Positions 1 through 13,500 of a DNA stretch of 64,000 bases are shown piece by piece. A program made the position numbers and the translations under genes. The stretch lies in the NCBI RefSeq assembly GCF_000003605.2, contig NW_003156737.1, forward strand, positions 568,489 through 632,488. The letters are read 5' to 3'. The notes below the pieces were generated by a model. The model did no database searches, was not told the DNA's origin, and was given only the letters and a program-made list of their open reading frames with translations. The stretch's first letter is position 1. Each line of letters begins with the position of its first letter. Origin of the DNA: Saccoglossus kowalevskii. Lineage: Eukaryota > Hemichordata > Enteropneusta > Harrimaniidae.

Positions 1-2282
1 AAGTGTTTACTTTAGGTAATGCTGTTGATTTCAATGTAATATAATTGGCGTTATTCAAAGAAAAAAATGGGCAAGTCGTTTGTCTTGTATATGACTATGT
101 GTAGTTCATTGATTATTACTAAAAAGGACCTTATCTGATACACCGCAGTCTTAATGGAAACATTTTTCACAATGTCACACTACTATCTGGTCAGTTAAAA
201 TAGGTCTAAGCTCACTAGTGTGAACGTCCAATAAACGAATTCGTAAATAGAAATTGTATTGATAGATCGTTTAAACGCATTCTATAACACGAATGCTGCG
301 ATGAGTTGTAGTATGTCCAAGGCAATGTAGTAATTTTCATCATCGCTAACTTATTCAGGCATGAATTGTGCTCACTCAAGCATAGGAGACTACGAACCTT
401 ATAACACCTGCTTTCATTATGGTAGGTACATACAAAATACGTCGCTGGTTCAGCCCTAAGACTACCTGACGCCTCTAGCCAATCATCCGGTATTAGAGGA
501 CTACATCGGCTTAGTGAAGATAAAATCCAAGGCGGTGCTAGTTACCGCCAGTGCAGTTGATATAATAGTTTCGCACGTAATAGGTAATGTAGCATGCCGA
601 CACAGATACAGATCTGTACAAATGTTACGCCATTATTTAAGTTAAGATCGACAACGTGTGTTCTGTGTGTGTACACAATTCATTCCCCGCATTGCGTCAA
701 ATAGACAAAAATATAGACTATAGGGAGCTGTGAATTTAGTCACATAGAACATAACTATAGGATGATCCATGCGTATGATGCATTTAGATTTATCGATGTA
801 ATGATTGGCAAGCTGACATCTTACGGTTCAGATTTTTATCTTAAAAACATGATGGTGGCTTATCACACTCATGCAAAACATGCACCGTCAACTAAAGTAA
901 AGTAAAATGTCAATAGGGCGTGTGTGACAGAGCTTGACATGTAGGTGGTAAATAATGATACACATGCAACCAATTTAGGATTCATCCATGTTACATTAGT
1001 CATCATCTTGTACCTGCCAGTGGTTGTTTTCAGACTTTGAGATGTGTTGATGCATCTTACCATCACAAAGTCGAGTAGAAACAGTGATTTATAAATGCGA
1101 GAAAGACACTCTTAATAATAATTATGTCCTAGAATGTTCTTTGCAGATGGGTGTGGTATAACTAAGATTATTAGTACGAAAATACATAATTTTCATATAA
1201 ATCTCAAATTATGAAGAATACTAATTCAATGTCGGTGCATAGTTTGTATATTAAGCACATATATTGTCTTATCAAACGTGATTATTATGAAGAATTTATA
1301 AAATGCGACATGTATACCGTGTAATGTTTCAAACGCGCAATTGTAGTTAAGAATATTGGCATGGAAACTACTAATTATCATTCAGTTTCATTACAGTTAT
1401 TATACTTTCGGTCGCAAAAATGTCCATATAACTGTGATAAAAACGGCACCGTCGAACGATTTGTTTTCGCGAATTGTCAGAACATGCATCGTTTATTGCA
1501 ACATACCAGGAGTGAAAATTCCCGCTGATTTCTCGATTGTGACTGACTGAGATATATATATATATTATAATATAGTACATTCTCCGTCTTAAATAATATA
1601 AACTAGAAAAAATCGCGATACTTTTTAAAAAAAATAACAATAACAGTAGACACAAGTCACAATACCATTTTTTTCAATCAAAATAATATAAGCTATGTAT
1701 ATAAACTCTGAATTCGTGCAAAAACACAACACGGGCAACATACATGCATGTAAATGTCAGCAGCTACTATGAGTTAACATTTATTGTATTAATTACAAGC
1801 CACCATGCACAGTGGTGCAATCGCCTGGTATTTAACCCTAATCAGAATCAAACCGAACCATTTTGATAACTGCTTATTTAAATTCATTTCGGTTTATACT
1901 AGAAAAGACAATTATTTTAAATTCCTCTCTCACATATATGCCCTTAAAAGTAGAACGATTTTTCATTACACTGTGTAACATACGGAGGAGTATTTCTTCG
2001 ATAGCAGTGCTTCCGGCAATTCAAGCACAGTATGCTAGCTATCGTATCAGTCACAATAGAACGTACAGTCACAGAACGCCGACAAAGATAAAATAATAAA
2101 CAGCTTGTGGAACACACCTATCTTCATGTTGCTTTATATTCTCGTACTATGTATTCAACAATAGAGTGCCGTGATACAGTTTGAGCTTCACTGGAAGCCG
2201 ACTTTGTCCACCCATGAGTTTACATAAACGTCCCTTGATTGACTGACTCTAGTCTTTATACCATATACCATTGCAGTCCAGG

Positions 2283-2285
2283 TAT

Positions 2286-2316
<31 letters not shown>
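2283..2316. repeat. (TATT)n microsatellite
   Basis: An uninterrupted tetranucleotide array of about eight TATT units. Ordinary simple repeat. Confidence 0.95.
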
Positions 2317-3544
2317 GAAGACGAATGAACTTATTGTTATTAATATGACAAGAATACTGTAATTATTTGTGTGTACTGAAGACAGAAACAGATGGAGCTA
2401 GGGGAACACCCTAATCACTGTATCACTGTATCAAGATGATATACATGGTAATAACGCAGAATAAAAAAACTCAATATTCCCATACTTAAAGAACAGTGCA
2501 TTGCCCGGGTTTAAGTGAATACATGGGACGGATGGGTATGTGCGTGTAATAATGGGAAAGAAGCAGCAGATATCGAGTACAAATATGTTTGTGTTATAAA
2601 GCCTTATACTGTTTATACTCGAGACACTATTACTAATTATTCCAAGCTCAACTTGACCGCACTCTTTCACCTAAAACCAGGAGTCATTTCAAACGTCTTG
2701 CGTGTAATTGAATTTACTATATAACTGTCAATTACATCACCCGAAAACACGTTCATAAACGACGAGTCAAGTGCATGTTAACGTTAGTTTTTGTGCTTAA
2801 CGAGCTGTGAAAGGTATACCTGAGATAAACATAGTATCTTATTCGTGAACGGATAATATACATGTAGCTAGTGTATACAACTGATTTTTGAATTCACTGT
2901 ATTCCACGCATGTGGCGATCAATATTTCCCATGATTTATTTTGGAACCTGATATGACAACATTATTGCGCTTGCTTGTAGTCGTCAATTGGATAAATGTC
3001 ACGGAAACTTAATTTGGCATGGTATTTTAGGATGTGTTGACTTCATAACACTGCGATTAAGACTTTCCATTTTCGACATTGTGAAATTATTTAAGGACGA
3101 AGTCAAAAGATCGATGTCGGATAAAAAAAACTGATTTGCTTTAGTTTGGGGGTGGGGTGACCTCAAAATGTTTCTATCCTACAAAAACGATTTTATTTTT
3201 TAATGAAGTAAACAAAATCTTGGAGTATTTGTAGTTTTTTTTTATCCAATCATGGACAAATATAACAGAATATTCAAGACGAGAAAATGGTTTGGTCCGA
3301 GTGTAAATATGTACGTTAAATTAGGTCACTTTCAGGGCATGGACATAGACCCAACTGCAATGCCATACTACTGTCCGATTATCAATTTGTATTTAATGGT
3401 AAATGTAGTCTGACGCCGTGATCAATATTTATCAATTATGTTTCAGTGGGGGTGGGGTGTTGTAAAAAACTAAAGGATTTAAGTTTTTTATCCTACATTG
3501 AATTTTTGATGTTGTCCCTTAGTTTTTTGGGAGAAAAAAACTGA

Positions 3545-3741
3545 AAAACTTACTTTAACAAGATATTTGAAAATATTATATTAAGGATAATTCACAACGA
3601 AATGTATTCCATACATAAAATTCATGATTAACGATTACGCAAGAATATTACAAAAAAAAGTTAGTCTATTATTTGTATTGAATTATGACTGAAAGGAGCT
3701 GAATGAAATTACAAACTAATGTATGAACTATAACTTTAATA
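3545..3741 (-). repeat. Dispersed repeat copy, shared with 63.06-63.29 kb
   Basis: This stretch aligns by eye, in the same orientation, with about 63,064-63,291. Shared landmarks in the same order are a CACAACGAAAT / CATAACGAAAT block, TTCATGA, then TTGAATTATGA, GAAAG.AGCTGAAT, ATTACAAACT and TGTATGAAC. The right-hand copy lies at the end of a retroelement zinc-knuckle relic that reads on the minus strand, so this is probably a fragment of the same family. The strand given follows that relic. No coding capacity is visible in this copy. Confidence 0.55.
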
Positions 3742-6700
3742 AATATGATTTTACTTGGTTCACATTGTCTTTATCGCAGTGCTCATGTATCGACGTTTAG
3801 TGCATCTATGCATTTAATCAAGATCATGTCATGACACCTTGTGTATTTCACATTCATATGAGTTAGATTCCATTGCTCAGTTGAAATGCTTTTTTTATTG
3901 CAATGTTCTGCTTCATTGTGTGTGTGTGCGTGCGTGCCCGTCATGTGTCAGTCGTTTTAAATGAAGAACATTCTAGTCGTTGTCTTTTTGAAGTGCAGCT
4001 TTTACAAAATGTTCCGTTTTATTCGCTTTAATAATACAAATATCGACCTTATCTGTGGTGGATATACATATCCCTTGACTCTCAAATAGTATTGTTGGCC
4101 TTCTTGTTCAACAGTCCGATCTCTAGATCGACAAATCTGTATATCGACCACTATCAATATTTGTGTATTATTGTCTGAATCTCACATCACGTTTTGAATT
4201 TAACATATGGAACACATGTATTTGAGCTTTATGCATTCTTAATGTTGTTGAATATTCAAAATAAATGGGTAAATATTTTTTTCCATCAATAACATTTTCC
4301 AGCCACTGAAAGACTAAGTGAAATCTAGACAATGAACAGACGCACAAGTGTTACAAATAGCATATGTCTACATACTGAACTGCTTTCACAATCATGCTTA
4401 CTGCAAAGTAAATCGAAATTGATTCGAAGCACGAACACATTTATTCGATATTTGAATAACTGAACATGACGGTTATTACGGAAGATGGGTTGAACATTCC
4501 TGGAGTGGGCTACATTGGTGATATGATATGCAGTAATTGACTGGTCCGTTTAACCCAATCGTGTTACAATAAGTTGGTGCAAGATCTGAAATATTAGATA
4601 TGTGGTCGAAACATACAGACTCATTATTAAAATTGACACAATTCCACATAAAAACTATAAGAACACGAATTAGCTATAGCTATAGTATTTATTATATTAC
4701 ATGCTATGTATGTATAGGTGACTACGAGCTTGAATGAGATTAAATTTAATTACGGACATGGTATGCTGCGATCATATCGTTATTATAATATTGGTGCGGC
4801 TTATCCGGGGTAGCAGGTGAATGTCACGCTGAGATTTTAATACTAAAGTGACATTTAAAAGTTCGTTGTGTCGTGCTTTTTTGGGGGGCTTTTTCAGTCA
4901 CAATTTTCGGGTACCTTGGTACGAGTGTTAGATTGGAAATGTCAATTGTTGACGTTGATTAGTTATGCAACATTTATGGCGGTCTTATAAGGGCTTTCGT
5001 GGATCATTGCCAATTAGAAACCATCACTTGAATGCATATTTCCTGGGGCATTTAATGGGAATCGGACGGAAAGTTCCATTATCCAATTTAGTTGGTTGCT
5101 TTACATCTTTGCATATTGCCGCTACATCGTTCAGCCAATATTTTACAGATTTAGCGAGCAACGGAAACATGATAGTCTGAGTAACTTTTACAAGTACACT
5201 TAATGATAGCGAGTGAGTCAAACAAGATGCGGTATAACATCAAAAGACAGTTCTAGTGTCGGAAAGTGTTCATTGATCTACGAGGTTTCAGTGTCGCATT
5301 TCGTTTATGTAACAATACACATGATGGTGCGACTGATTTGCTCCATGGCTGTTCCGCATGAATGTGTTTGCAGATACATTTCTGAAAAATAACTCCGGTT
5401 GGAATGCGACTGTTATTTGGAACGTTATGCAAAAAATAAATCGTTACTCACAAAAACAGCAATGTATTATCAACTTAAATAATTTTGTCAAAATCTTCTG
5501 ATTAACACTACCAAGAATGAATAAATATAATCGACGTGTATTGACGCACATGTGTAAACCAATATTGGGATCTAATAGTTATTTTTAATAAAAAAAAACG
5601 TGTATTGTGTGTACTAAATATTCATTTCACATTCTCAAACACATAACTCATTTCTTACTTTTAATAAATGATAATGCTCACCCAGCCAATTTAGTGTGTT
5701 TAAATAAACATAAAAGCTATGTGATTCACCATATTGCTCATTTGATCACTTGGTTAGAAAGGTTGCTTATCAGTTACTACGTGGATCTCATAGTAACACC
5801 ACGCATAATATAGGTAATATACAACAATGTTGAAATATACTTTCACTCAAAGCAGTGTACCTTGTCAGTGACATACTATCATGACCAAGAATGGATACCT
5901 ATCTCTTTTCTAGAACAAAACGAATCCGTATTATCTAACGCTAACATGCATTTAAAATATAAAATTGAAATTGTGGTTTTCAAAAATAGTGGTGAAAGAC
6001 TTTTTAAGCTGTGTATCCATGACAACCATTGCAAATAGTGTGTGAAATGGCTAATTCACAATATAAACATCACAATTACAATAATATTCGTATTTCAATT
6101 ACAGTATGTAAGCATTGAATTCAGAATTAGTGAGTTTGATAATGCTTATTATAATTTGTGGTAATTAACTAATTTCCATTGTAAAAAATGTCACCCTTCA
6201 TATACACAATCATACGCAAATTCATGTAGTACAGAGAAAAGTGTTTTCCCATATTAATGCTTCATTTTGACCTGGTAGTATGTATTACTATTGATCTTCA
6301 TATCAGTATGAGTATCAAAACAATCGTTGGCTTATCTTAGCAGCAATCTGCACTAATATCAATATCATATACAGAATAGCAGGGAAAACCTGACGAGGTA
6401 ATCATCAGGTAATGAATTCTGATGATGGAAGACCAAATTGCGTTTTGAGGGGCAATCCCAAATAATAAAACATGCACAGTGCATTTATCATCTGATTCAA
6501 AAGATTCAAGTTCAAGTGCTCAATATCATATTATGGGTAATATTCAAACAACCTAAGTTTATTTATACGGTAATTTATCGTTATACTACACTACAATTGT
6601 CACATTTGATTTCAACATTTTTGCAAATGAAATTTCAAGACCTATTTTAAATTACTTAATTAGTCATCATTTATATACAATCTTTGTTGATTTGTGAATA

Positions 6701-9700
6701 TCATTGTACCCGGTTCATCACTATGTCGTTTACTACTCAAAATTTTATAGCTTCTCATGACAGGGAACCAAATATAAGAGGTAGGTTAAGATTCGGATCT
6801 TGCTGCAATGGAAATAGTTGTTTGCAACATTGCCAAATAGAACCATCCTCTTAATCCTTGAGTGAATGTATATTTGCGCACTCGCATTAATTTCTAGTTC
6901 AATCATATATCCAAAATGAACTGCATATTTAGGAAACTACAGAATCTGCTTTGCTTTGTTCCCACAATTTTATGAGTTGGTTAATCATGGGTGAATGGGT
7001 AACATAAGCTTTCGTATACTAGTAAGACCGATGTCACATATTTGCTGTATACATTTCAATCTAACGAATCTAACATACTCTACTTTTGCATGTTCACTGC
7101 GTACAAATATGTTACACCATGCACGGTGAGTATCGTATCGTAAGTAAAACACTGCGTGCCACACAACTTTTCCCATACATTATTTTGCTAGATATTGTAC
7201 AGTGTACACATGTATGCGTAGCTCATGTCCTCATCGCACTTAACATAATTCTATATAACATATATAGATTAATGCAGTGTTAGTAATTTTTAATTATAAA
7301 ACTATACTTTTTTACACAAGGGAAATGAATACTGAATATGCAAATTGGTAATTAGCATATCATAATGAAAAACATATACATGATAACTTAAAAAAAAATC
7401 TCCAGCTTTAAAATTTTACCCGGTTTACATAATTTGTCAGCAGTTGTCATGGAAACGCATAGAAATGACTCCTACAACCATTTTTGTCAATCATCATTTT
7501 TATATATTCGTATACGATAATATTACGAAAAAAAGAGTATGGTAATTCCTTGAATAAGACTTTTTAATCTTGAATTGGTCACAGGCCTAAATGGACTACG
7601 TGTCCTTGAAGACTACTTTGAACGTATTTGTTTGCGATCACAATAGTAACTAATGGTTTTCCCTGCATATATCGATATATTTTGTTCTCTAATATGCCAC
7701 TTGTATGGGTTATCGTTTATTTAAACCCGATATGCGTTTCAAGCAGTCAGATCACATTGCACTTATAAAAGTAGCGTTGCACTTTTCTAGTTTTCACTAA
7801 TTATCACAACATCGATAGTGTATCTAAGCAACGTAGTTTGGTTTCTACTGATCACTCCTTAAATTCGTGATTTTGACATATTATGAAATAGAATGTCATT
7901 ACGTTTTGTATTGATACCGCAATGGCTTGAATGACACTATAAGTGGTAATGACTTCCTCTTCTCGGAAATAATATTTCTCAACATCAAATGGCTGATTTA
8001 TTAACTTCATAGATGTATATAATGACCTATGTATGTTAAACCGACCATGGACTGTATTTGTAATGGAAGGTTCTCAAATTCAGTGAGTGCCTCTGCTCAG
8101 CCTCCCTCGTTTTTTCAACTTTGTTATGACATTATTATATCAGCATTTTTACATTGCAGCTATCCTTGCCACCTCTGTCTAGGCTGAATGTACATAGAAT
8201 TATCCAGGCAATGAATTGTATTCATATTCTTACTGTGTCACCGTACCTGCACATGTAATTATGAATATTATCAACTTTATCATATACATGAGATATAATG
8301 TTATCAGTGCATGTGTAAAATCCTCCTTACCTTACTCAATTACTACACGGATAGATCGTTTATTCTGAATTTCCGTTCTAGTATTGAGACGGTTAAAGGA
8401 ATTATATCCGACAAAAAATGCACTTAATCAAGCAAAGAAAGCGATTCATTGCTGCATCGCGTGAAATGAATGTACTTACGAAACCTACTTTGAAATCATT
8501 ATGTAAATAATAATTTAAGCAAAACGATTCATTTCCTGTGAACTACTGACTGTATGACACTATATAGTCGAGTACAATTACGGCAAAGTTGTCTCGATCA
8601 GCGGAGATTCAACGAATACTATTATTAGACATGAGAAGTACATCGAACTGTTTTTCAGCGGTTTCTGCATTCAAGTAAACGATTGATCGAGTTATAAATT
8701 GTTCGGCGATGCTGCAAATAAAAACTTTTTATTAGTTGTGTTCGTGATATTTCTCAGATAACAACACGGTCATGGGACCTTAACTTATAGATGTCAACAC
8801 TGTTTGGTTGCTTTTCGTTATTTAGAATATAGCAAATAATTTTTTTGTTATTTTAGAGGGAAGACCTTTAATCGCAAAACCACAAATTGACCAACTGAGC
8901 GTAATGTTCCTTCCAACATTTGCGTCACTAGCTTCGTCGCAAGAGGGCGGCGACTTCACTTTGCTATTACACCATTCACTCTAATTTTTAATTTATACTT
9001 GGCAATTTTTTTTTATTTCAGTACTGTTAAAAGACCATGCACATAAAAGATGTCACAATTTCCCCCTTTTCAGATAATAATTCCATACGTCAATGTTTAT
9101 ATTTTTTTGGGTTTATTGATCCGTGCAGTTTTCCAATTACAATGTGTATTTACATGTAATAATGATAGTCCACACACGTATGCTGTATTGAATAATGCAT
9201 ATGATGTAATGTACAAGGATTATTTGCTGGATCCAGGCACATAGATTAGCCCATGTAATATGGATATACATGTATAGCTGGAAATGAAATGTTGGATGAA
9301 TCCAGTGTGACATTTACAAGTGCTAAAGGATGTTTTCAAAAGGTTTTCTAAGCATTTATCGTTCTTTACATCGGAAAGATTACGACTAACATGTAATTCA
9401 TCTAGGACGTGTTGTTATTGAAAAGTGACATATTGAAATAGCACACGTCAAACTACGCTTACTTGTTTGTACTTTTTTGTACAGAGATTTTTTTAGTACA
9501 GCCAAGAGCATAATAAAATTTGAAAAAAAATTATAATGGTAAGCAACGAACAAATATAACTGTACTCATAATTTATGCATATAACAGCTGGAATTTAACA
9601 CGATACGTATTTGTGGTTTGAAATTATTCGCGCCCTGCTTTGTACAAAATTTTCCACCGCGAAAATGTTTCCCTTGCCATTCGTCAGTAACAATATTAAT

Positions 9701-10379
9701 TAATTATATTAATACGCATTTGTTTGCATTTACCACTATGCATTGAAATTGAATGTATGTAATGCATGTTATTCTTGTTGAGTTTCGTTATATCTTTCTC
9801 ATCTTTCTTATCAACACCAAATTAACGTCTATTGCACCTAATAACTTAATTTCACTACATTCATATTATGTGATGTAATGTAATACAAGAGCAAAACACA
9901 TTTTTTGAAAATTGCAACTTAAAGATATATAATAAATTGAAATATGAATACGCCTACACTAACCAGTCGAATATATAATATAATCCTTGACTGTTATGTA
10001 AATGCTAAAATAATAACATAATTCGAACATGTAATTATAAAGATTTAGACATTGGCTTGCTGATTGTCATTGGTAGTAAAACTTGGCACGATCTATTGCG
10101 TACTGAACTATTTATTCAATTTACTCTGTCATAAATTTCTGAGTATTGACATAATACGTTACATGATTGGGTTCATATAATTGTTGAGTAATACATTACG
10201 GAAATTAAAAATTCACTCCTTATCGATTATTCGCATCACGGCACCACTGTGTACTTTACTGTTACATGTATGGGTTTGCGAGTGAAGATACTGTTATTTA
10301 GTACTTATTTCATGAACATATATGGTATGTGGGAATGTGTACGTTAATGTGATACAATGTCATCACGTATGTATGCAGA

Positions 10380-10523
10380 GCGGGGGAGTCGTCACCTGCG
10401 CATGCGTCAGAAGGCCATAGCCATTTGTTTACGAACAAGCGTCTACTCATGAGCTGTTAGCGCGTGTTGTTATCGTCGCTTGGGACTCAATTCCCGCGCG
10501 TGCGCAGGTGGCGACCCTCCCGC
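10380..10523. repeat. GC-rich imperfect inverted repeat, CpG-dense
   Basis: Two 27-base arms, 10380-10406 and 10497-10523, are reverse complements at 23 of 27 positions. All four mismatches are transitions. About 90 bases separate them. The segment is far richer in G+C and in CpG than anything around it. Both arms carry a TGCGCA[T/C]GCG core resembling the NRF1 binding consensus. It could be a short non-autonomous transposon or an isolated regulatory CpG patch. No gene start is visible next to it. Confidence 0.6.
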
Positions 10524-13500
10524 CTCAAGTTCAGAAATCTGTATTGATACATTTTACAATTCAAGATACGTAACAGTTGTCAGAAACTGTCATTTCTTTG
10601 TTTTATTATCGCCTACGTTAAAATACCTAGCTGAAACAAATAATCTGGTTGAAAATTTGAAATGCCCCACTCAAAAACCTCCATTGATCATTGACTGAAT
10701 CATTAATATGAAAAATATAAGCAGTGGAAGCAATGAAATAATTGTTTATTTAGTTATCCCAATGTCAACGAAATTCCTTTTTAAAACGTTCGGTGTAGCG
10801 AGGACTTTTTTTTAAAACAGAGATAGTTTGCGCTTTGCAAGCACAAATACAGTTGTAAAAGTGTTTATTAGCTTTAAAAAAACATGGCAAATTTAAATGT
10901 ACTTAAGGGTTGGAATATATATTAAAATTAGATAATTAAATAAACGCGTTTGTCAGGTAGAACGTAACATATATATACGTACACCTGGCTGATGATTGTT
11001 CATCTTACAAAAACTACAATTATATGATATGTGTGTTCTATCACTTCCAGGTTTATTAACATGTGTAAATAAACACTGTTTTAAAAAGTTTTAAGGAACG
11101 TTTTGAATTCGGTATTGATACATTGCCCGGGGTTGTTGTCACAGTCTAATGACTTTTCTGTATAGTATTTTCAATTCGCTGGATTGTGTGCCATGTGAAA
11201 TTGCTTCCATATAAAACGTATTTTCAAATACCAACAATGGGAAACTCCAATCAGACGAATAAAATGAAGGACGTCGAAGATAATCAATGATAATATTTCT
11301 ACAATGCACTGATGCATAAGGTAATGAGAGGCTATTAGCGAAACTTCCAGAAAACCGCCACCGGAGGCCACATTCCCGAGTGACCCGTGACTTCAATTAT
11401 TTATTTTTTCCGCTCTTGATCAATGTAAATCACAAATTATCTGAACATTTTACTTGCATTTATGCCAGTTGGTATGCTTCATTATATAACAACAATCCAT
11501 ACACAATTGCACTTTAGACACACTTGTCATATCGTTTTGCCTATTATATTTGGACCTTAACAAATTTCCAGTTCCCAGTGGCAGTATGAATGTGTTGCTG
11601 AATACATTTGCTAAAATGTTGCAATGGCTTGTATATTGTAAACAAGTATATTATTGTGCTTGATACATATAGTTTTACTTATGTATGTGTTTATTGACAT
11701 ATTATATATTAATGCATTAGTATTCCTATATTCATCTTAAATTAATTCAACTTACAATCATATAATTATTCAAAAGAAAATTCAGTAACCTGATGACGAC
11801 ATAGTGCCATGTAATAAAATACGCCACTCACTAAATAATTTGATTCTTACATGTGATACAATTTTTACTGATGAATTCTAACATATATATTACGAATTGG
11901 TTGAAGGGTAAGATCGGAAAGTTCAATTTATGAACATTTATGAGGTCACATTTTTGTTTAAATTAAATTAAAACAAAATATAAACTTCCAAAGTCACAAT
12001 ACAAGCTTACTATTCCAAATTGTAATAACTACAGAAACACTTTAAAATTTGAAATCTACAAACCTTACAATAACACATTTTAGATGAATCTCTCATTATA
12101 TCATTGCTTTATTAAAAAATAAGATTGACTTTTGCGACAACTTGATGTGATTAAGAACGGTGCCGCCAAATAATTCTTTATTGCCAGGAAACGGTAATAC
12201 AAATTTCAGGATAATATTATTTTGAGTACACTTAGACCTTGAGTGAAAACGCATGCGTTGCGAGCATGTGGGCGTTGTGACCTCGATTGGATCGTACTTT
12301 TTTATTCACATCTGAGTCTCGTTTATCTGATATGATATTCGAATGGATAATTAAATATGATTAATACATGAAATAACGCAGATGATTACTTGATAAGCCA
12401 CACCCAACAAAAAAATTTAATATGCTTTACACAATATTTGTAAATACAATCAGTACTTCGACCTTGTAGCAGTGTAGGGGGTGTACGCGAAGTGCAACGA
12501 AATTCACATTACATGTTTCATAAAGTGCGTTACAGGTGTATAAGATTACACAATTCCGTAAATCGAAAACATATATCATAAGATGGTATGTATATGTACT
12601 GTTTTACTATTCTCTCACATTCGCATTATTGCTGAGAGTTTTGATCAGTTCTTTGCGATAGCGTATATAAAATGGTTAAACAGAGAAAACCATGGTAACT
12701 TACAGCACTCCACTTGAAAACAACTCAAACGCGGACATGTAACGCAAGCGATATGGGGAGAAAGTCTTCAATATTCTCTTTCGCTGTATAAATTTATATG
12801 TGAGTATTGTGGATGCTATAATGACAAACTCCCACAATCAACACTTCTATTTTTTTCGAATAGCACACCTATGCGCTGTGACCAAGTACGTAAACCATAT
12901 ACTTGCTATGTATTGAGTGTTTATGAGAAAGTGCAACTTTTTAATTCCAGACACGGAAAGTATCAGCTATCTATCTAATCAAGTACCACTAGAAGACCCT
13001 TTCTGAACATCCTGAAACAACATGCACTCGACGCGGAAATAGATGCTTAGAGTAATTTGTGTAATGCATTATTTCTTTACGTACGTTTCGAGAAAGCAAT
13101 GTAATTTCCCATCATGGTTTCATTTTACTCCGTCTCGGCTATTTTAAACCTACAATAGCAGAGTCTCAATCCAACGGACTTAGTCTCTGCTAGACGGCGC
13201 ATCGGAATAACTGAAATGTGCTATAATTATATTTACCGGTGATTAGGTGTCATAAGAATGTTTGATGTATAGCTAATTGCAAAAATACGATACTGAGACT
13301 CACTAAGTATGTCTATTCAAATCTCATTGTTAGTGAAATATCGCGGGTGTGTCATAATCAGTTGTGTGTATTTACGACCTCGTTGACATAACTACACAAG
13401 AACATGTACATTATTGTTTGTTATCTTCATATACAATTTTGTCACGTAGTTATCCATATATTCAAGAACCATTATGATATGAAATGAAATTTCAACTACT

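Larger units (their letters stand above)
1..10379. other. Intergenic, no supported gene
   Basis: No open frame here shows a recognisable domain, a signal peptide or well-placed splice sites. In sequence this AT-rich roughly one codon in thirteen or fourteen is a stop by chance, so open frames of 60-100 codons are expected as noise. The stretch holds a TATT tetranucleotide array near 2.3 kb, a dispersed repeat copy at about 3.54-3.74 kb, and scattered A/T runs. I see nothing else. Confidence 0.6.
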
